NCBI RefSeq assembly: GCF_009659625.1
Contig: NZ_VOIW01000001.1
Span: 1,278,990 to 1,342,989, forward strand
DNA length: 64,000 nt
Direction of reading: 5' to 3'
Source of the DNA: Pseudomonas haemolytica
GTDB lineage: Bacteria; Pseudomonadota; Gammaproteobacteria; Pseudomonadales; Pseudomonadaceae
The notes beneath the pieces are model-generated. The model searched no databases. It was not told the DNA's origin and worked only from the letters and a program-made list of their open reading frames with translations. The number at the start of each line of letters is the position of its first letter. The first letter of the stretch is position 1. A program made the translations under genes and the position numbers. Positions 8,853 through 18,044 of this stretch are shown here, piece by piece.

Positions 8853-8881
8853 TTGCCAGACTTAGGGTCGCTCCGTAGAAT
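8853..8881 (+). promoter_or_regulatory. Promoter of first tRNA pair
   Basis: TTGCCA (8853-8858) and TAGAAT (8876-8881) are 17 bases apart and followed by the GC-rich discriminator GCGCGCC. This is the pattern of growth-rate-controlled tRNA promoters. The first tRNA begins 21 bases downstream. Confidence 0.7.
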
Positions 8882-8901
8882 GCGCGCCACACCGAAACGA
8901 A

Positions 8902-8977
8902 GGGTGATTAGCTCAGCTGGGAGAGCATCTGCCTTACAAGCAGAGGGTCGGCGGTTCGATCCCGTCATCACCCACCA
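8902..8977 (+). tRNA. tRNA-Val (anticodon UAC), copy 1
   Basis: The 76-base gene has acceptor GGGTGAT pairing with ATCACCC, the D arm TAGCTCAGCTGGGAGAGC, anticodon TAC within CTTACAA, T arm GGTTCGATCC and an encoded CCA. It is identical to the copy 348 bases downstream. Confidence 0.96.
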
Positions 8978-8996
8978 TTCGCTTCATGTGTTACGC

Positions 8997-9073
8997 GCAG
9001 CGGTAGTTCAGTCGGTTAGAATACCGGCCTGTCACGCCGGGGGTCGCGGGTTCGAGTCCCGTCCGCTGCGCCA
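8997..9073 (+). tRNA. tRNA-Asp (anticodon GUC), copy 1
   Basis: The 77-base gene has acceptor GCAGCGG pairing with CCGCTGC, D arm TAGTTCAGTCGGTTAGAATA, anticodon GTC within CTGTCAC, T arm GGTTCGAGTCC and encoded CCA. It lies 19 bases after tRNA-Val and is cotranscribed with it. Confidence 0.96.
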
Positions 9074-9113
9074 TATTCGGTCACCTGGAATGCTGAACGC
9101 CAGGTCACCACAG

Positions 9114-9138
9114 AAAGCCCGCTTAATCGCGGGCTTTT
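9114..9138 (+). terminator. Terminator of first tRNA pair
   Basis: AAAGCCCGC-TTAATC-GCGGGCTTTT is a perfect GC-rich hairpin followed by a T-rich stretch, 40 bases after tRNA-Asp. Confidence 0.9.
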
Positions 9139-9202
9139 CTTTGTCCGGAATATGGCAAAAAATCGTACATGGAACTTTTTTTAAATAAATTGCATTTAAA
9201 TC

Positions 9203-9230
9203 AAGACATTACGATTTTTTGGTGTATGAT
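9203..9230 (+). promoter_or_regulatory. Promoter of second tRNA pair
   Basis: TATGAT (9225-9230) is followed by GCGCCC. A weak -35 (AAGACA) and a long A/T-rich stretch from about 9177 that could act as an UP element precede it. This differs completely from the promoter of the first pair, although the tRNA cassettes are near identical. Confidence 0.5.
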
Positions 9231-9249
9231 GCGCCCACACCGAAACGAA

Positions 9250-9325
9250 GGGTGATTAGCTCAGCTGGGAGAGCATCTGCCTTACAAGCAGAGGGTCGGC
9301 GGTTCGATCCCGTCATCACCCACCA
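9250..9325 (+). tRNA. tRNA-Val (anticodon UAC), copy 2
   Basis: Identical to copy 1 over all 76 bases including CCA. The identity begins upstream at ACACCGAAACGAAG. Confidence 0.96.
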
Positions 9326-9344
9326 TTCGCTTCATGTGTTACGC

Positions 9345-9421
9345 GCAGCGGTAGTTCAGTCGGTTAGAATACCGGCCTGTCACGCCGGGGGTCGCGGGTT
9401 CGAGTCCCGTCCGCTGCGCCA
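9345..9421 (+). tRNA. tRNA-Asp (anticodon GUC), copy 2
   Basis: Identical to copy 1, including the intergenic spacer between the two tRNAs. Beyond the CCA the two copies diverge slowly (TCACCTGGAATG versus TAACCTGGAACA). Confidence 0.96.
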
Positions 9422-9461
9422 TATTCGGTAACCTGGAACACTGAACGCCAGGTCGCCACAA

Positions 9462-9489
9462 GAAGCCCGCTCATTGAGCGGGCTTTTTT
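9462..9489 (+). terminator. Terminator of second tRNA pair
   Basis: AAGCCCGCTC-ATT-GAGCGGGCTT followed by eight Ts. It is homologous in position to the first terminator, with compensating loop changes. It also faces the 3' end of kdpE. Confidence 0.9.
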
Positions 9490-9508
9490 TTGCCTGCGAT
9501 TCAGGGCG

Positions 9509-10201
9509 CTACAGCCCCACCAAGCGGTAACCCACCTGCAATTCGGTGATGAAGTGCTGCGGTTGCGTCGGGTCCTTCTCCAGCTTTTGCCGCAAATGCG
9601 CCATGTGCACCCGCAGGTAGTGGGCGCGGTCGACGTAATCCAGGCCCCACACCTCCAGCAGTAATTGCCGGTGGGTCAGCACCCGGCTCTGGCCGCGGAC
9701 CATCGCGCAGAGCAGGCGGTATTCGATAGGGGTCAGGTGCACCGGTTGCCCTTGACGCCACACTTCGTGGGTCGCCAGGTCGGCTTCAATCTCGCCAAAC
9801 TTCACCTTGCTGGTCGCTGCCACAGTGCCGGCCTGCCCATGCCTGCGCAGTTGGGCGCGGATGCGTGCAAGCAGCTCGGGCACACCGAACGGCTTGGTCA
9901 GGTAATCGTCAGCACCGGCGTCCAGGGCGGCGACTTTTTCTTCTTCACGGTCACGCGCCGACAGCACCAGGATCGGCACCGCCAGCCAGCCGCGCAGCTC
10001 GCTGATCAACTGCTTGCCATCACCGTCCGGCAGGCCGAGGTCTACGATCACCAGGTCCGGCTGGCGGCTGGCGGCGTGGATCAAGGCGCGTTTGACGCTG
10101 TCAGCCTCGAACACCTGAAAACCCTCATCCTGCAGGGCAATACCAACGAAGCGGCGGATATTGGCCTCGTCTTCCACGATCAGAATGCGTGCTGTGCTCA
10201 T
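9509..10201 (-). CDS. kdpE: KdpE response regulator
   Basis: With the ATG at 10201 the product has 230 residues. The receiver domain has the acidic pair in IVEDEANIRRF, the phospho-acceptor aspartate in VIVDLGLPDG (about residue 52) and the conserved lysine in DDYLTKPFG. A winged-helix DNA-binding domain follows (TPIEYRLL, RVHMAHLRQKLE). It overlaps kdpD by four bases (ATGA). In known systems phospho-KdpE activates the kdp pump operon under K+ limitation. Confidence 0.95.
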   Translation of the reverse strand: MSTARILIVEDEANIRRFVGIALQDEGFQVFEADSVKRALIHAASRQPDLVIVDLGLPDGDGKQLISELRGWLAVPILVLSARDREEEKVAALDAGADDYLTKPFGVPELLARIRAQLRRHGQAGTVAATSKVKFGEIEADLATHEVWRQGQPVHLTPIEYRLLCAMVRGQSRVLTHRQLLLEVWGLDYVDRAHYLRVHMAHLRQKLEKDPTQPQHFITELQVGYRLVGL

Positions 10202-12849
10202 AGGGCTTCCATGCTCGGCGGGGTGCCCGCCGGTAAAGTGATGATGAAATGCATGCCGCACGTGCGGCCGGGGCTGGCTTCGATGCTCCCGCCATGGGCC
10301 TCGACGATGCGCTTGGCCAATGCCAGGCCCAGGCCGATGCCGGCGACAGAGGATTCCTGCTGGCCGCGGGCGAAGGGTTCGAACAGATTGGCCGGTGCGC
10401 TGCCAGGGCCGTTGTCGCTGACTTCCAGCACAAGGCTGTTGGTGATGCAGTGCGCGGCGACCGTCACGGTGGTGCCCGGCGGGGTGTACTTGGCAGCGTT
10501 GTCCAGCAGGTTGACCAGCACTCGCTCGATCAACAGCGCGTCGATGTCCACCAGCGGCAACTGCGGGTCCAGCGTGGTGCGCACAGGGTGACGCGCCAGC
10601 GGTTCACGCAACTGGCGCAAGGCGCTGCCAACGATTTCTTCCAGCGAGTGCCATTGCCGGTTCAGGCGCACACCGCGCTCTTGCAGGCGGGCCATGTCCA
10701 GCAGGTTTTCGATCAGTCGCTGCATTGACGTGGCCTGTTCGTGAATGCCATGCAGCAGCTCGTTCAACGGCCCTGGTGGAGCGTGGGGCAGGGCGGTGTC
10801 GGCGGCGCCGATCAGGGTGGTCAGTGGTGTGCGCAGGTCGTGGGAAATGGCGGCGAGCAAGGTGTTGCGCATTTTTTCGCCCTCCATCTGCACCAGGGTG
10901 CTTTGCGCCACTTCGACGAAATGCACGCGCTCCAGCGCAATCGCCAGTTGGCTCATGCAGGCCTCCAGCAGGCGCAGCTCCTGCGGGTCGTTCAGGCGTT
11001 CGCTCTGGGCCAGTTCCAGCACCAGCACGCCGCGCACGCGCATCGGCGCCTTGAGTGGCAAGTAACGGCCCTTGGCCGCCGACAAGGTGTCGGTGCCCTG
11101 GCCGGCGGCATGGCCGTGGTCGTAGCTCCATTGCGCGATGCTGTCGTCGATCGGCAGCCCGCCCGCACCCACGCTGTGCACGCCATCGGCCGCGTCCGGC
11201 AGGGCCAGGCCGACCCGTGCCTCGAACACACCGCTGAAAGTGCGCAGCGCCACTTCACTGATTTGCTCCACGGTCAGCGCGGCCGAGAGGTCGCGAGCCA
11301 GCCGTGCCAGGGAGGTCGCGCGGCGTTCGCGGGCAGCCGCGGTGCGCGCTTCATGGCGCAGGCGGGCAGTGAGTTGCCCGGTGATCAGGGCGATGCCGAG
11401 CATCAACGCAAAGGTGAAAAAGTACTGGGTGTCGGTGACCGTGAATGAATAGCGCGGCGCCACGAAAAAGAAGTCGAAACACAGCACCGCGAGCATTGCC
11501 GCCCATACGCCGGGGCCACGTCCATAGCGCAGGGCCACCAGCACCACGGTGAGCAGAAACAGCATGACCACGTTGGCCAGGTCGAACACCTGCAACAGCA
11601 GGGCGGCCACGGCACTGGCCGCAAAACAGGCCAGGCTGGCCCACAGATAGGCCAGTTTCGCGCCGGCTGCCGGCGCGGGTTTTTCGATGACCGCAGGCTT
11701 GCCCGGCAGCAGCCCGTGGGCAATCACGATCTGATCGATTTGCGGATGGTGCCGGCTGATCCGGTCGCTGACCGACTGGTGCCAGAAGCGCCACGCCTGG
11801 CGCGGATGATGGCCCAGTACGAGGCGGTTGGCGTTATGCTCGCGGGCGCAGGCGGCGAGGGCTTCGGCCACGTCCATGCCCGACAGCGTCGTGGTGTCGG
11901 CGCCGAATTCGCTGGCCAGCGCCAGGGTTTTCATGGCTGTCAGATAACGCTTTGCGCCGCGCCCTTGGTGCGTCGCCACATGCACCACGATCCAGTCTGC
12001 TTCGAGCTTCTGTGCCAGGCGGGCGGCTTCGCGCACCAGGCGTTCATCGCCGGCATCGCCCGCCACACCCACCAGCAGCCGCTCGCGGGCAGGCCACAAC
12101 GTGCTGATCGAGCGCTCGCGGCGGTACACGCGCATCTGCGTGTCGACTCGGTCGGCAGTGCGCCGCAGCGCCAGTTCGCGCAACGCCAACAGGTTGCCCT
12201 TGCGGAAAAAATGCCGCGACGCGCGTTCGGCCTGTGGGCCCAGGTACACCTTGCCCTCCTTGAGGCGTTGCAGCAGGTCGTCGGGTGGGAGGTCGATCAC
12301 CACCACTTCGTGGGCGTTATCGAACACATGGTCCGGTACGGTTTCGCGCACGCGAATACCGATGATCCCACTGACGAGGTCATTCAGGCTTTCCAGATGC
12401 TGGACGTTGAGGGTGGTCCACACGTCGATACCGGCACTGAGCAACTCTTCGACGTCTTGCCAGCGTTTGGGGTGGCGGGAGCCCGGCACGTTGCTGTGGG
12501 CCAGTTCATCCACCAGCACCACGCTCGGGTGCCTGCGCAAGGCGGCGTCGAGGTCGAATTCACTGAGGGCGAATTCACGGTGCAGCAGGGCGGCGCGGGG
12601 CAGTTGTTCCAGGTTATGCAGGCGTTCGGCGGTCTCGGCGCGGCCATGGGTTTCCACCACCCCGGCGAGCACATCCCGGCCGAGGGTGACTTCGCGTTGT
12701 GCCGCCGTGAGCATGGCGCAGGTCTTGCCCACCCCGGCGTTGGAGCCGAAATAGATACGCAATTTGCCGCGCAAGGCGGCTTGTTCTTCCTGCTGGATTC
12801 GAGCCAGCAGGGCGTCGGGGTCGGGGCGTTCGTTGTTTAATGCGGGCAT
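10198..12849 (-). CDS. kdpD: KdpD sensor histidine kinase
   Basis: The product has 883 residues. The cytoplasmic KdpD domain comes first (Walker A GSNAGVGKTCAM, then VVLVDELAHSNVPGSRHPKR), then a universal-stress-like domain (about 240-370). Four closely spaced membrane helices follow (about 400-500), then a GAF-like region. The transmitter has an H-box AISHDLRTPLTTLIG with the phosphorylated histidine, an N-box DNAAKYTPPG and a G-box. It senses K+ limitation and phosphorylates KdpE. A 67-base gap containing a REP palindrome separates it from kdpB. Confidence 0.96.
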   Translation of the reverse strand: MPALNNERPDPDALLARIQQEEQAALRGKLRIYFGSNAGVGKTCAMLTAAQREVTLGRDVLAGVVETHGRAETAERLHNLEQLPRAALLHREFALSEFDLDAALRRHPSVVLVDELAHSNVPGSRHPKRWQDVEELLSAGIDVWTTLNVQHLESLNDLVSGIIGIRVRETVPDHVFDNAHEVVVIDLPPDDLLQRLKEGKVYLGPQAERASRHFFRKGNLLALRELALRRTADRVDTQMRVYRRERSISTLWPARERLLVGVAGDAGDERLVREAARLAQKLEADWIVVHVATHQGRGAKRYLTAMKTLALASEFGADTTTLSGMDVAEALAACAREHNANRLVLGHHPRQAWRFWHQSVSDRISRHHPQIDQIVIAHGLLPGKPAVIEKPAPAAGAKLAYLWASLACFAASAVAALLLQVFDLANVVMLFLLTVVLVALRYGRGPGVWAAMLAVLCFDFFFVAPRYSFTVTDTQYFFTFALMLGIALITGQLTARLRHEARTAAARERRATSLARLARDLSAALTVEQISEVALRTFSGVFEARVGLALPDAADGVHSVGAGGLPIDDSIAQWSYDHGHAAGQGTDTLSAAKGRYLPLKAPMRVRGVLVLELAQSERLNDPQELRLLEACMSQLAIALERVHFVEVAQSTLVQMEGEKMRNTLLAAISHDLRTPLTTLIGAADTALPHAPPGPLNELLHGIHEQATSMQRLIENLLDMARLQERGVRLNRQWHSLEEIVGSALRQLREPLARHPVRTTLDPQLPLVDIDALLIERVLVNLLDNAAKYTPPGTTVTVAAHCITNSLVLEVSDNGPGSAPANLFEPFARGQQESSVAGIGLGLALAKRIVEAHGGSIEASPGRTCGMHFIITLPAGTPPSMEAL

Positions 12850-12876
12850 GTCATTCCATATAGATGCGGTTCAAGT

Positions 12877-12904
12877 GTGGGAGCGAGCAAGCCCGCTCCC
12901 ACAT
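12877..12904. repeat. Single REP palindrome between kdpB and kdpD
   Basis: GTGTGGGAGCGAGCAAGCCCGCTCCCACAT is shown here only by its arms: GTGTGGGAGCG and CGCTCCCACAT. The GGGCTTGCTCG core is shortened compared with the other REPs. Its position in the operon could lower kdpDE expression relative to the pump genes. Confidence 0.8.
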
Positions 12905-12916
12905 TGGCTTTCGGTA

Positions 12917-14986
12917 TTACACGAGACCTAGTCCGCTGAGGAGCATGTCGATCAACTTGATCCCGGCAAACGGCACCAGCACCCCGCCCAGGCCATAGAT
13001 CAACAGGTTGCGATTGAGCAACGCCGCTGCACCGATCGCTCGGTAGGTCACGCCGCGCAGGGCCAGGGGAATCAACGCGACGATGATCAGCGCGTTGAAA
13101 ATCACCGCACTGAGAATCGCCGAGTTGGGGCTGCTCAGGTGCATCACGTTCAATGCGCCGAGTTGTGGGTAGGTCGCCACAAACGCGGCCGGGATGATCG
13201 CGAAGTACTTCGCTACGTCATTGGCCACGCTGAAGGTGGTGAGGGCGCCGCGGGTCATCAGCATCTGTTTGCCGACTTCGACCACTTCGATCAGCTTGGT
13301 CGGGTTGCTGTCGAGGTCGACCATGTTGCCGGCCTCTTTGGCCGCCTGGGTGCCGCTGTTCATCGCCACTGCCACATCGGCCTGAGCCAGTGCCGGTGCG
13401 TCGTTGGTGCCGTCGCCGGTCATGGCCACGAGCTTGCCTTGGGCCTGGTAGTCGCGGATCAATTGCAGTTTGTCTTCCGGACGAGCTTCGGCGAGGAAGT
13501 CATCCACGCCGGCTTCGACGGCAATCGCGGCGGCGGTGAGACGGTTGTCACCGGTGATCATCACGGTCTTGATGCCCATGCGCCGCAGCTCGGCGAAGCG
13601 CTCTTTGATACCGCCCTTGACCACGTCCTTGAGTTCCACCACGCCCAGCGCCTTGGCACCGTCACTCACCACCAGCGGTGTGCTGCCGCGCCGTGAGACC
13701 TCATCGACTTTTGCCTGCAATGCGGCCGGAAAACTCCCACCCAAGGCTTCGATATGGCTGCGAATCGCATCCGCCGCACCCTTACGAATCGCGCGGCCTT
13801 CGGGCAAGTCGACACCGCTCATGCGGGTTTGCGCGGTGAAGTGCACAAAGCTGGCGCCCAGGGCGTTGATGTCCCGCGCGCGGATGTCGAATTTCTGTTT
13901 GGCCAGTACCACGATGCTGCGGCCTTCCGGGGTTTCATCGGCCAGGGACGCGAGTTGAGCGGCGTCGGCCAGCTCGGCTTCTTTCACGCCCGGTGCCGGC
14001 AGAAAACTGCTGGCCTGGCGATTGCCCAAGGTGATGGTACCGGTCTTGTCCAACAGCAATACGTCGACATCGCCGGCGGCTTCAACCGCACGACCCGAGG
14101 TGGCGATGACATTGGCCGACATCATCCGGCTCATGCCCGCCACGCCGATGGCCGAGAGCAGGCCGCCGATAGTGGTGGGGATCAGGCACACCAGCAATGC
14201 CACCAGCACCGTGGCGCTGATCACGCTGCCGGTACCGCTCATGGCCACGGCGAAGATCGAATACGGACTGAGGGTCGCGATCACCAGCAGGAACAACAGG
14301 GTCAGGCCCACCAGCAGAATCGTCAGCGCGACTTCGTTGGGGGTTTTCTGGCGCTTGGCCGACTCGACCATCGAGATCATGCGGTCGAGGAACGACTCGC
14401 CCGGGTTGACGCTGATGCGCACCACCAGCCAGTCGGACAACACCCGGGTGCCGCCGGTGACCGAGGAAAAGTCGCCACCGGCCTCGCGGATCACCGGGGC
14501 CGATTCGCCGGTGATGGCGCTCTCATCCACCGACGCTACACCTTCAATCACCACACCATCCAGCGGCACCAGGTCGCCGGCTTCAATCAACACCACGCTG
14601 TCCTTGCGCAGCAGGCTGGCTTCCATGGGCAACCAGGCGGCGCCGTGGCGCGGCTGCTGCAACAGCTTGGCCAGGGTCTGGCGTTTCATGCCACGCAGGC
14701 TGGCGGCCTGGGCACGGCTACGACCTTCGGCCAAGGCTTCGGCAAAGTTGGCGAATAGCACGGTGAACCACAGCCACAAGGTAATGCTGAGGATAAAGCC
14801 GCTGGGCGCTTCACCCTTGCCACCCAAGGACTGGAACCACAGCAACGTGGTGAGGATGCTGCCCAGGTACACCACAAACATCACCGGGTTTTTCCACTGG
14901 GCCTGGGGCAGCAGTTTCTTCAATGCATCAACGCCGGCAGTGAGCACGATGCGTCGATCAAACAGGGGTAAACGAGCATTTTTCAT
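12917..14986 (-). CDS. kdpB: K+-transporting P-type ATPase KdpB
   Basis: The product has 689 residues, the normal length. It has the phosphorylation motif [10 protein letters not shown], the actuator loop ITGESAPV and the hinge [17 protein letters not shown], plus seven membrane helices. It hydrolyses ATP to drive K+ uptake through KdpA. Here it lies after kdpC (gap 11 bases) rather than between kdpA and kdpC as in most bacteria. Confidence 0.96.
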   Translation of the reverse strand: MKNARLPLFDRRIVLTAGVDALKKLLPQAQWKNPVMFVVYLGSILTTLLWFQSLGGKGEAPSGFILSITLWLWFTVLFANFAEALAEGRSRAQAASLRGMKRQTLAKLLQQPRHGAAWLPMEASLLRKDSVVLIEAGDLVPLDGVVIEGVASVDESAITGESAPVIREAGGDFSSVTGGTRVLSDWLVVRISVNPGESFLDRMISMVESAKRQKTPNEVALTILLVGLTLLFLLVIATLSPYSIFAVAMSGTGSVISATVLVALLVCLIPTTIGGLLSAIGVAGMSRMMSANVIATSGRAVEAAGDVDVLLLDKTGTITLGNRQASSFLPAPGVKEAELADAAQLASLADETPEGRSIVVLAKQKFDIRARDINALGASFVHFTAQTRMSGVDLPEGRAIRKGAADAIRSHIEALGGSFPAALQAKVDEVSRRGSTPLVVSDGAKALGVVELKDVVKGGIKERFAELRRMGIKTVMITGDNRLTAAAIAVEAGVDDFLAEARPEDKLQLIRDYQAQGKLVAMTGDGTNDAPALAQADVAVAMNSGTQAAKEAGNMVDLDSNPTKLIEVVEVGKQMLMTRGALTTFSVANDVAKYFAIIPAAFVATYPQLGALNVMHLSSPNSAILSAVIFNALIIVALIPLALRGVTYRAIGAAALLNRNLLIYGLGGVLVPFAGIKLIDMLLSGLGLV

Positions 14987-14997
14987 GGGGGAATCTC

Positions 14998-15645
14998 TTA
15001 CTCACTGACCGCAATAGAGGGCTGACGAGCATCCAGCGCCAAGTTGAGTTGCAGCACATTCACCCGTGGTTCGCCGAGCAAACCGAGGGTGCGGGCGGCG
15101 GTGTGGTCGTTGAGCAGTTGCAGCAATTGGGCTTCGGGGATCTGCCGCAAACGTGCCACCCGTGCCAGTTGCAGCCGGGCGTTGGCCACCGAAATGTGCG
15201 GGTCCAGGCCTGATGCCGAGGCGGTGACCGCGTCCACCGGCACCAGGGTGTTGGCGGGCAGGCCGTTGTCCTGGCGATAGGCCAGGGCCCGTGCGGCGAC
15301 CTGGTCCACGAGTTTCTGGCTGGTTGGCCCCAGGTTGCTGGCGCCGCTGGAGCCAGCGTTGTAGGGCTGCGCAATGCTTTTGCTCGGGTCTTGCGGGTCA
15401 GCGCCTAAGGTCGCGCTCGGGCGGCCATGGAAGTACTCAGGGCGGGTGAAGCGCTGGCCGATCAGCGCCGAGCCGATCACCAGGCCGTCGCGTTCAATCA
15501 GCGAACCCTGGGCCTGAAACGGGAACAACAGTCGCGCTGCCAGGGTGGTAAACGCCGGGTATGCCAGCCCCGTCAGCAGCATGAAAAAAACCGCCGAAAC
15601 CAGCACCGGGCGCAACAGCCCCTTGAATATCGATTGAGTCATCAT
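14998..15645 (-). CDS. kdpC: K+-transporting ATPase KdpC
   Basis: With the ATG at 15645 (AAGGA seven bases upstream; a TTG at 15648 is less likely) the product has 215 residues. One N-terminal membrane helix is followed by the periplasmic domain with [17 protein letters not shown] and [13 protein letters not shown], all diagnostic of KdpC. It stabilises the KdpAB complex. Its location directly between kdpA and kdpB is non-canonical. Confidence 0.95.
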   Translation of the reverse strand: MMTQSIFKGLLRPVLVSAVFFMLLTGLAYPAFTTLAARLLFPFQAQGSLIERDGLVIGSALIGQRFTRPEYFHGRPSATLGADPQDPSKSIAQPYNAGSSGASNLGPTSQKLVDQVAARALAYRQDNGLPANTLVPVDAVTASASGLDPHISVANARLQLARVARLRQIPEAQLLQLLNDHTAARTLGLLGEPRVNVLQLNLALDARQPSIAVSE

Positions 15646-15655
15646 CAACGTGTCC

Positions 15656-17362
15656 TTAGTTGTACGTCTGGCCGGACAGCAACTGCAGTTGCTCCACCAG
15701 CGGGCCGAGCGCGAGCGCGGGCAGGAAGGTCAGGCCACCGACCACCAGCACCACGAACACCACCAGCAGCATGAACAGCGGGGTTGCGGTGGGGATGGTG
15801 CCGGCGCCGGCGGGCACGGTCTTTTTCATCGCCAGGGAGCCGGCCACGGCGAGCATCGGCAGCATGGTGAAAAAGCGCCCGATCAACATCGCAAGGCCAA
15901 TGGTGGTATTGAAAAACGGCGTGTTGGCGTTCAACCCGGCAAAGGCCGAACCGTTGTTGGCGGTGCCGGAGGTATAGGCGTAGAGCACCTCGCTGAACCC
16001 GTGGGGGCCGAGGTTGTTGAGGCTGGCCATAGTGTCCGGCCACAGGGCGGCGAGGGCGGTGAACCCGAGGATGCTGGTGGGGTGTGCGAGCACCGAGAGC
16101 ATCACCAGTTTCATCTCCCGGGCCTCGATTTTCTTACCGAGGAATTCCGGGCTACGGCCGATCATCATCCCCACCAGGAACACCGTGAGCAGGGCGTACT
16201 GGATCAGGTTGATAAAGCCGACGCCGTCACCACCGAATACACAGTTGAGCATCATCTGCGCCAGGGGCACGAAGCCACCCATGGGTGTCAATGAGTCGTG
16301 CATGGTGTTGACCGAACCGGTGGTTGCGGCGGTGGTGGTGGCGATAAACAGGCTGCTGTCGGCAATGCCGAAGCGCAGCTCCTTGCCTTCCATATTGCCG
16401 CCGCTTTGTTCGATCGACAGTGTCTGGTTGGCACCGGCCTGGGTCAGCAGCGGGTTGCCGGTTTGTTCGGCGCCATACACCAGTGCGAGGAAACCGATGA
16501 ACATCACCAGGAAGGTGCCGAAAAATACCCAGCCTTGGCGACGTTGCAACAGCATGCTGCCAAAGGTGTAGGTCAACGCCGACGGGATCAGCAGCATGCT
16601 CAGGATGTGCAGGATGTTGGTCAGTGGCGTTGGGTTTTCGAACGGGTGGGCGGCGTTCATGCTGAAGAAACCACCGCCGTTGGTGCCGATATGCTTGATC
16701 GATTCAAAGCTGGCGACCGCGCCCACGATCAACTGTTGCTGCGCGCCCTCAAGCGTAGTCGCCAAGGCTTGGGAGGCGAAGGTCTGTGGCATGCCTTGCC
16801 ACACATACACCAGGGCCATGATCACACACAGTGGCAGCATCACCCGATACAGCGTGCGGGTGAAGTCGACCCAGAAGTTGCCGATGTCGGCCGAGCTGGA
16901 ACGGCTCAAGCCCCGAATGAAACCTGCCGCCGCGACCACGCCGGATGTGGCCCCGACGAACATCAGGAAGGTGATGACCGCCATCTGGCTGAAGTTCGAC
17001 AGGCTGGTTTCGCCCGAGTACGCCTGCCAGTTGGTGTTGGTAATAAAGGACGCTGCAGTGTTGAACGCCAAGTCCGGGCTTTGTGCCGCCAACGCAAGAG
17101 GGTTGATCGGCATCACCGCCTGCAAGCGCAGGACCAGATAGCCCAGCAGCATCATTGCCGCGTTCGACAGCAACAACGCTGAACCGTAGCGGGCCCAGCC
17201 CATGCTTTCCCGTGGGTCGATGCCCAGCAGGCGAAAGGTACAACGTTCCGGCAGTGCATGGCGGTCCCCGGTAAATACCCGGGTCAGCCACTTGCCCATC
17301 AGCACGGCGAGCCCGGTCATCAACCCCAGAACCAGCGTAAATTCCAGCAAAGTGCTTAACAT
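15656..17362 (-). CDS. kdpA: K+-transporting ATPase KdpA
   Basis: The product has 568 residues with ten or more membrane segments, using the ATG at 17362; the 19 codons upstream in frame cover the preceding spacer. Pore-loop segments typical of KdpA are visible ([44 protein letters not shown]). It is the K+-selective channel-like subunit of the Kdp complex. The spacing to kdpC is ten bases. Confidence 0.96.
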   Translation of the reverse strand: MLSTLLEFTLVLGLMTGLAVLMGKWLTRVFTGDRHALPERCTFRLLGIDPRESMGWARYGSALLLSNAAMMLLGYLVLRLQAVMPINPLALAAQSPDLAFNTAASFITNTNWQAYSGETSLSNFSQMAVITFLMFVGATSGVVAAAGFIRGLSRSSSADIGNFWVDFTRTLYRVMLPLCVIMALVYVWQGMPQTFASQALATTLEGAQQQLIVGAVASFESIKHIGTNGGGFFSMNAAHPFENPTPLTNILHILSMLLIPSALTYTFGSMLLQRRQGWVFFGTFLVMFIGFLALVYGAEQTGNPLLTQAGANQTLSIEQSGGNMEGKELRFGIADSSLFIATTTAATTGSVNTMHDSLTPMGGFVPLAQMMLNCVFGGDGVGFINLIQYALLTVFLVGMMIGRSPEFLGKKIEAREMKLVMLSVLAHPTSILGFTALAALWPDTMASLNNLGPHGFSEVLYAYTSGTANNGSAFAGLNANTPFFNTTIGLAMLIGRFFTMLPMLAVAGSLAMKKTVPAGAGTIPTATPLFMLLVVFVVLVVGGLTFLPALALGPLVEQLQLLSGQTYN

Positions 17363-17375
17363 GTCGTGGCTCCGT

Positions 17376-17459
17376 TCAAATCTTGCCCATGGCGACAATG
17401 GCCAGGGCAGTCGCAACAAAAAACACCAAGGAGAGGCCCATAAACATCACGTCGTACAT
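17376..17459 (-). CDS. 27-residue hydrophobic peptide in kdp operon
   Basis: [27 protein letters not shown] is described by its ends MYDVMFMGL and AIVAMGKI; the centre is one membrane helix. A GGGAG ribosome binding site lies six bases before the ATG, and the stop is 13 bases before kdpA. It does not resemble KdpF, which is encoded just upstream. It may be an extra small subunit of the pump or a regulator of its assembly. Function is unknown. Confidence 0.6.
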   Translation of the reverse strand: MYDVMFMGLSLVFFVATALAIVAMGKI

Positions 17460-17469
17460 GGCAGGCTCC

Positions 17470-17568
17470 CTAGAATTTTTCGGCGCGAATAAGGGCGTAG
17501 CCCAAGTAAGCGAATAGCCCGACGGCACATAAGCCGCTGGCGATATAGATGAACGTAAGTGTGAGCAC
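17470..17568 (-). CDS. kdpF: KdpF small subunit (GTG start)
   Basis: A 32-residue single-helix peptide starts with GTG at 17568 and ends GYALIRAEKF, closely matching the KdpF C-terminal pattern (YALINAEAF in E. coli). A GGGGAG ribosome binding site precedes it. KdpF stabilises the KdpABC complex within the membrane. It is too short for most gene finders and begins with GTG, so it is easily missed. Confidence 0.75.
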   Translation of the reverse strand: MLTLTFIYIASGLCAVGLFAYLGYALIRAEKF

Positions 17569-17700
17569 GGTGTAACTCCCCTGAATAAATAAGCCGCCAC
17601 TGCGGACGCGGGGAGGTTAAGGGTTGGCGTATCAAGCTCGGGCACTGATTGCACGGGGCGGTATTAAGACGGCATATAGATGACGCAGGGGCGGGCGAAC

Positions 17701-17737
17701 GAAAACAAGGGATACCCCGTTGCCGAGGTGTCCCTTG
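17701..17737 (-). terminator. Terminator downstream of the 38-residue micro-ORF
   Basis: On the minus strand CAAGGGA...TCCCTTG (17737-17731 with 17712-17706) is followed by TTTTC. It would end a short transcript that begins upstream of 17888 and would separate it from kdpF. Confidence 0.6.
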
Positions 17738-17771
17738 AAAGTCTGGGGTTCTACTGATTGCAGCGATCGGC

Positions 17772-17888
17772 TTATTTGGCTTTCTTTTTCTTCTCGCCGC
17801 GGGTGGCGAGGTGCTCGAAGCAAAACGCGGCGGTGCCGAAGAGCGCAATCATTGACAGGACGACCATGCCTAAAGTTGAACTTTCCAC
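17772..17888 (-). CDS. 38-residue FEHLATR-type membrane microprotein
   Basis: With the GTG at 17888 (GGAAG five bases upstream) the peptide starts MESSTLGMVVLSMIALFGT, has one membrane helix and ends CFEHLATRGEKKKKAK. The C-terminal FEHLATR plus lysine-rich tail also occurs in a micro-ORF at 24397-24477. The gene lies upstream of kdpF with its own terminator. Function is unknown; a small membrane regulator related to K+ uptake is one possibility. Confidence 0.6.
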   Translation of the reverse strand: MESSTLGMVVLSMIALFGTAAFCFEHLATRGEKKKKAK

Positions 17889-18044
17889 GATGACTTCCTA
17901 CGAGTTTTGGGGGTAGGAAGTGACGGTAGTGGTTGCAGGCTTAGTTGCTCAATAGAGACGACATAATCGTTATGGCGAACGGGCAATCCATACGCATTCT
18001 TTACGGATGATCAGAGAGTTGGCGGCCACGAGGGCGCACCCTTC

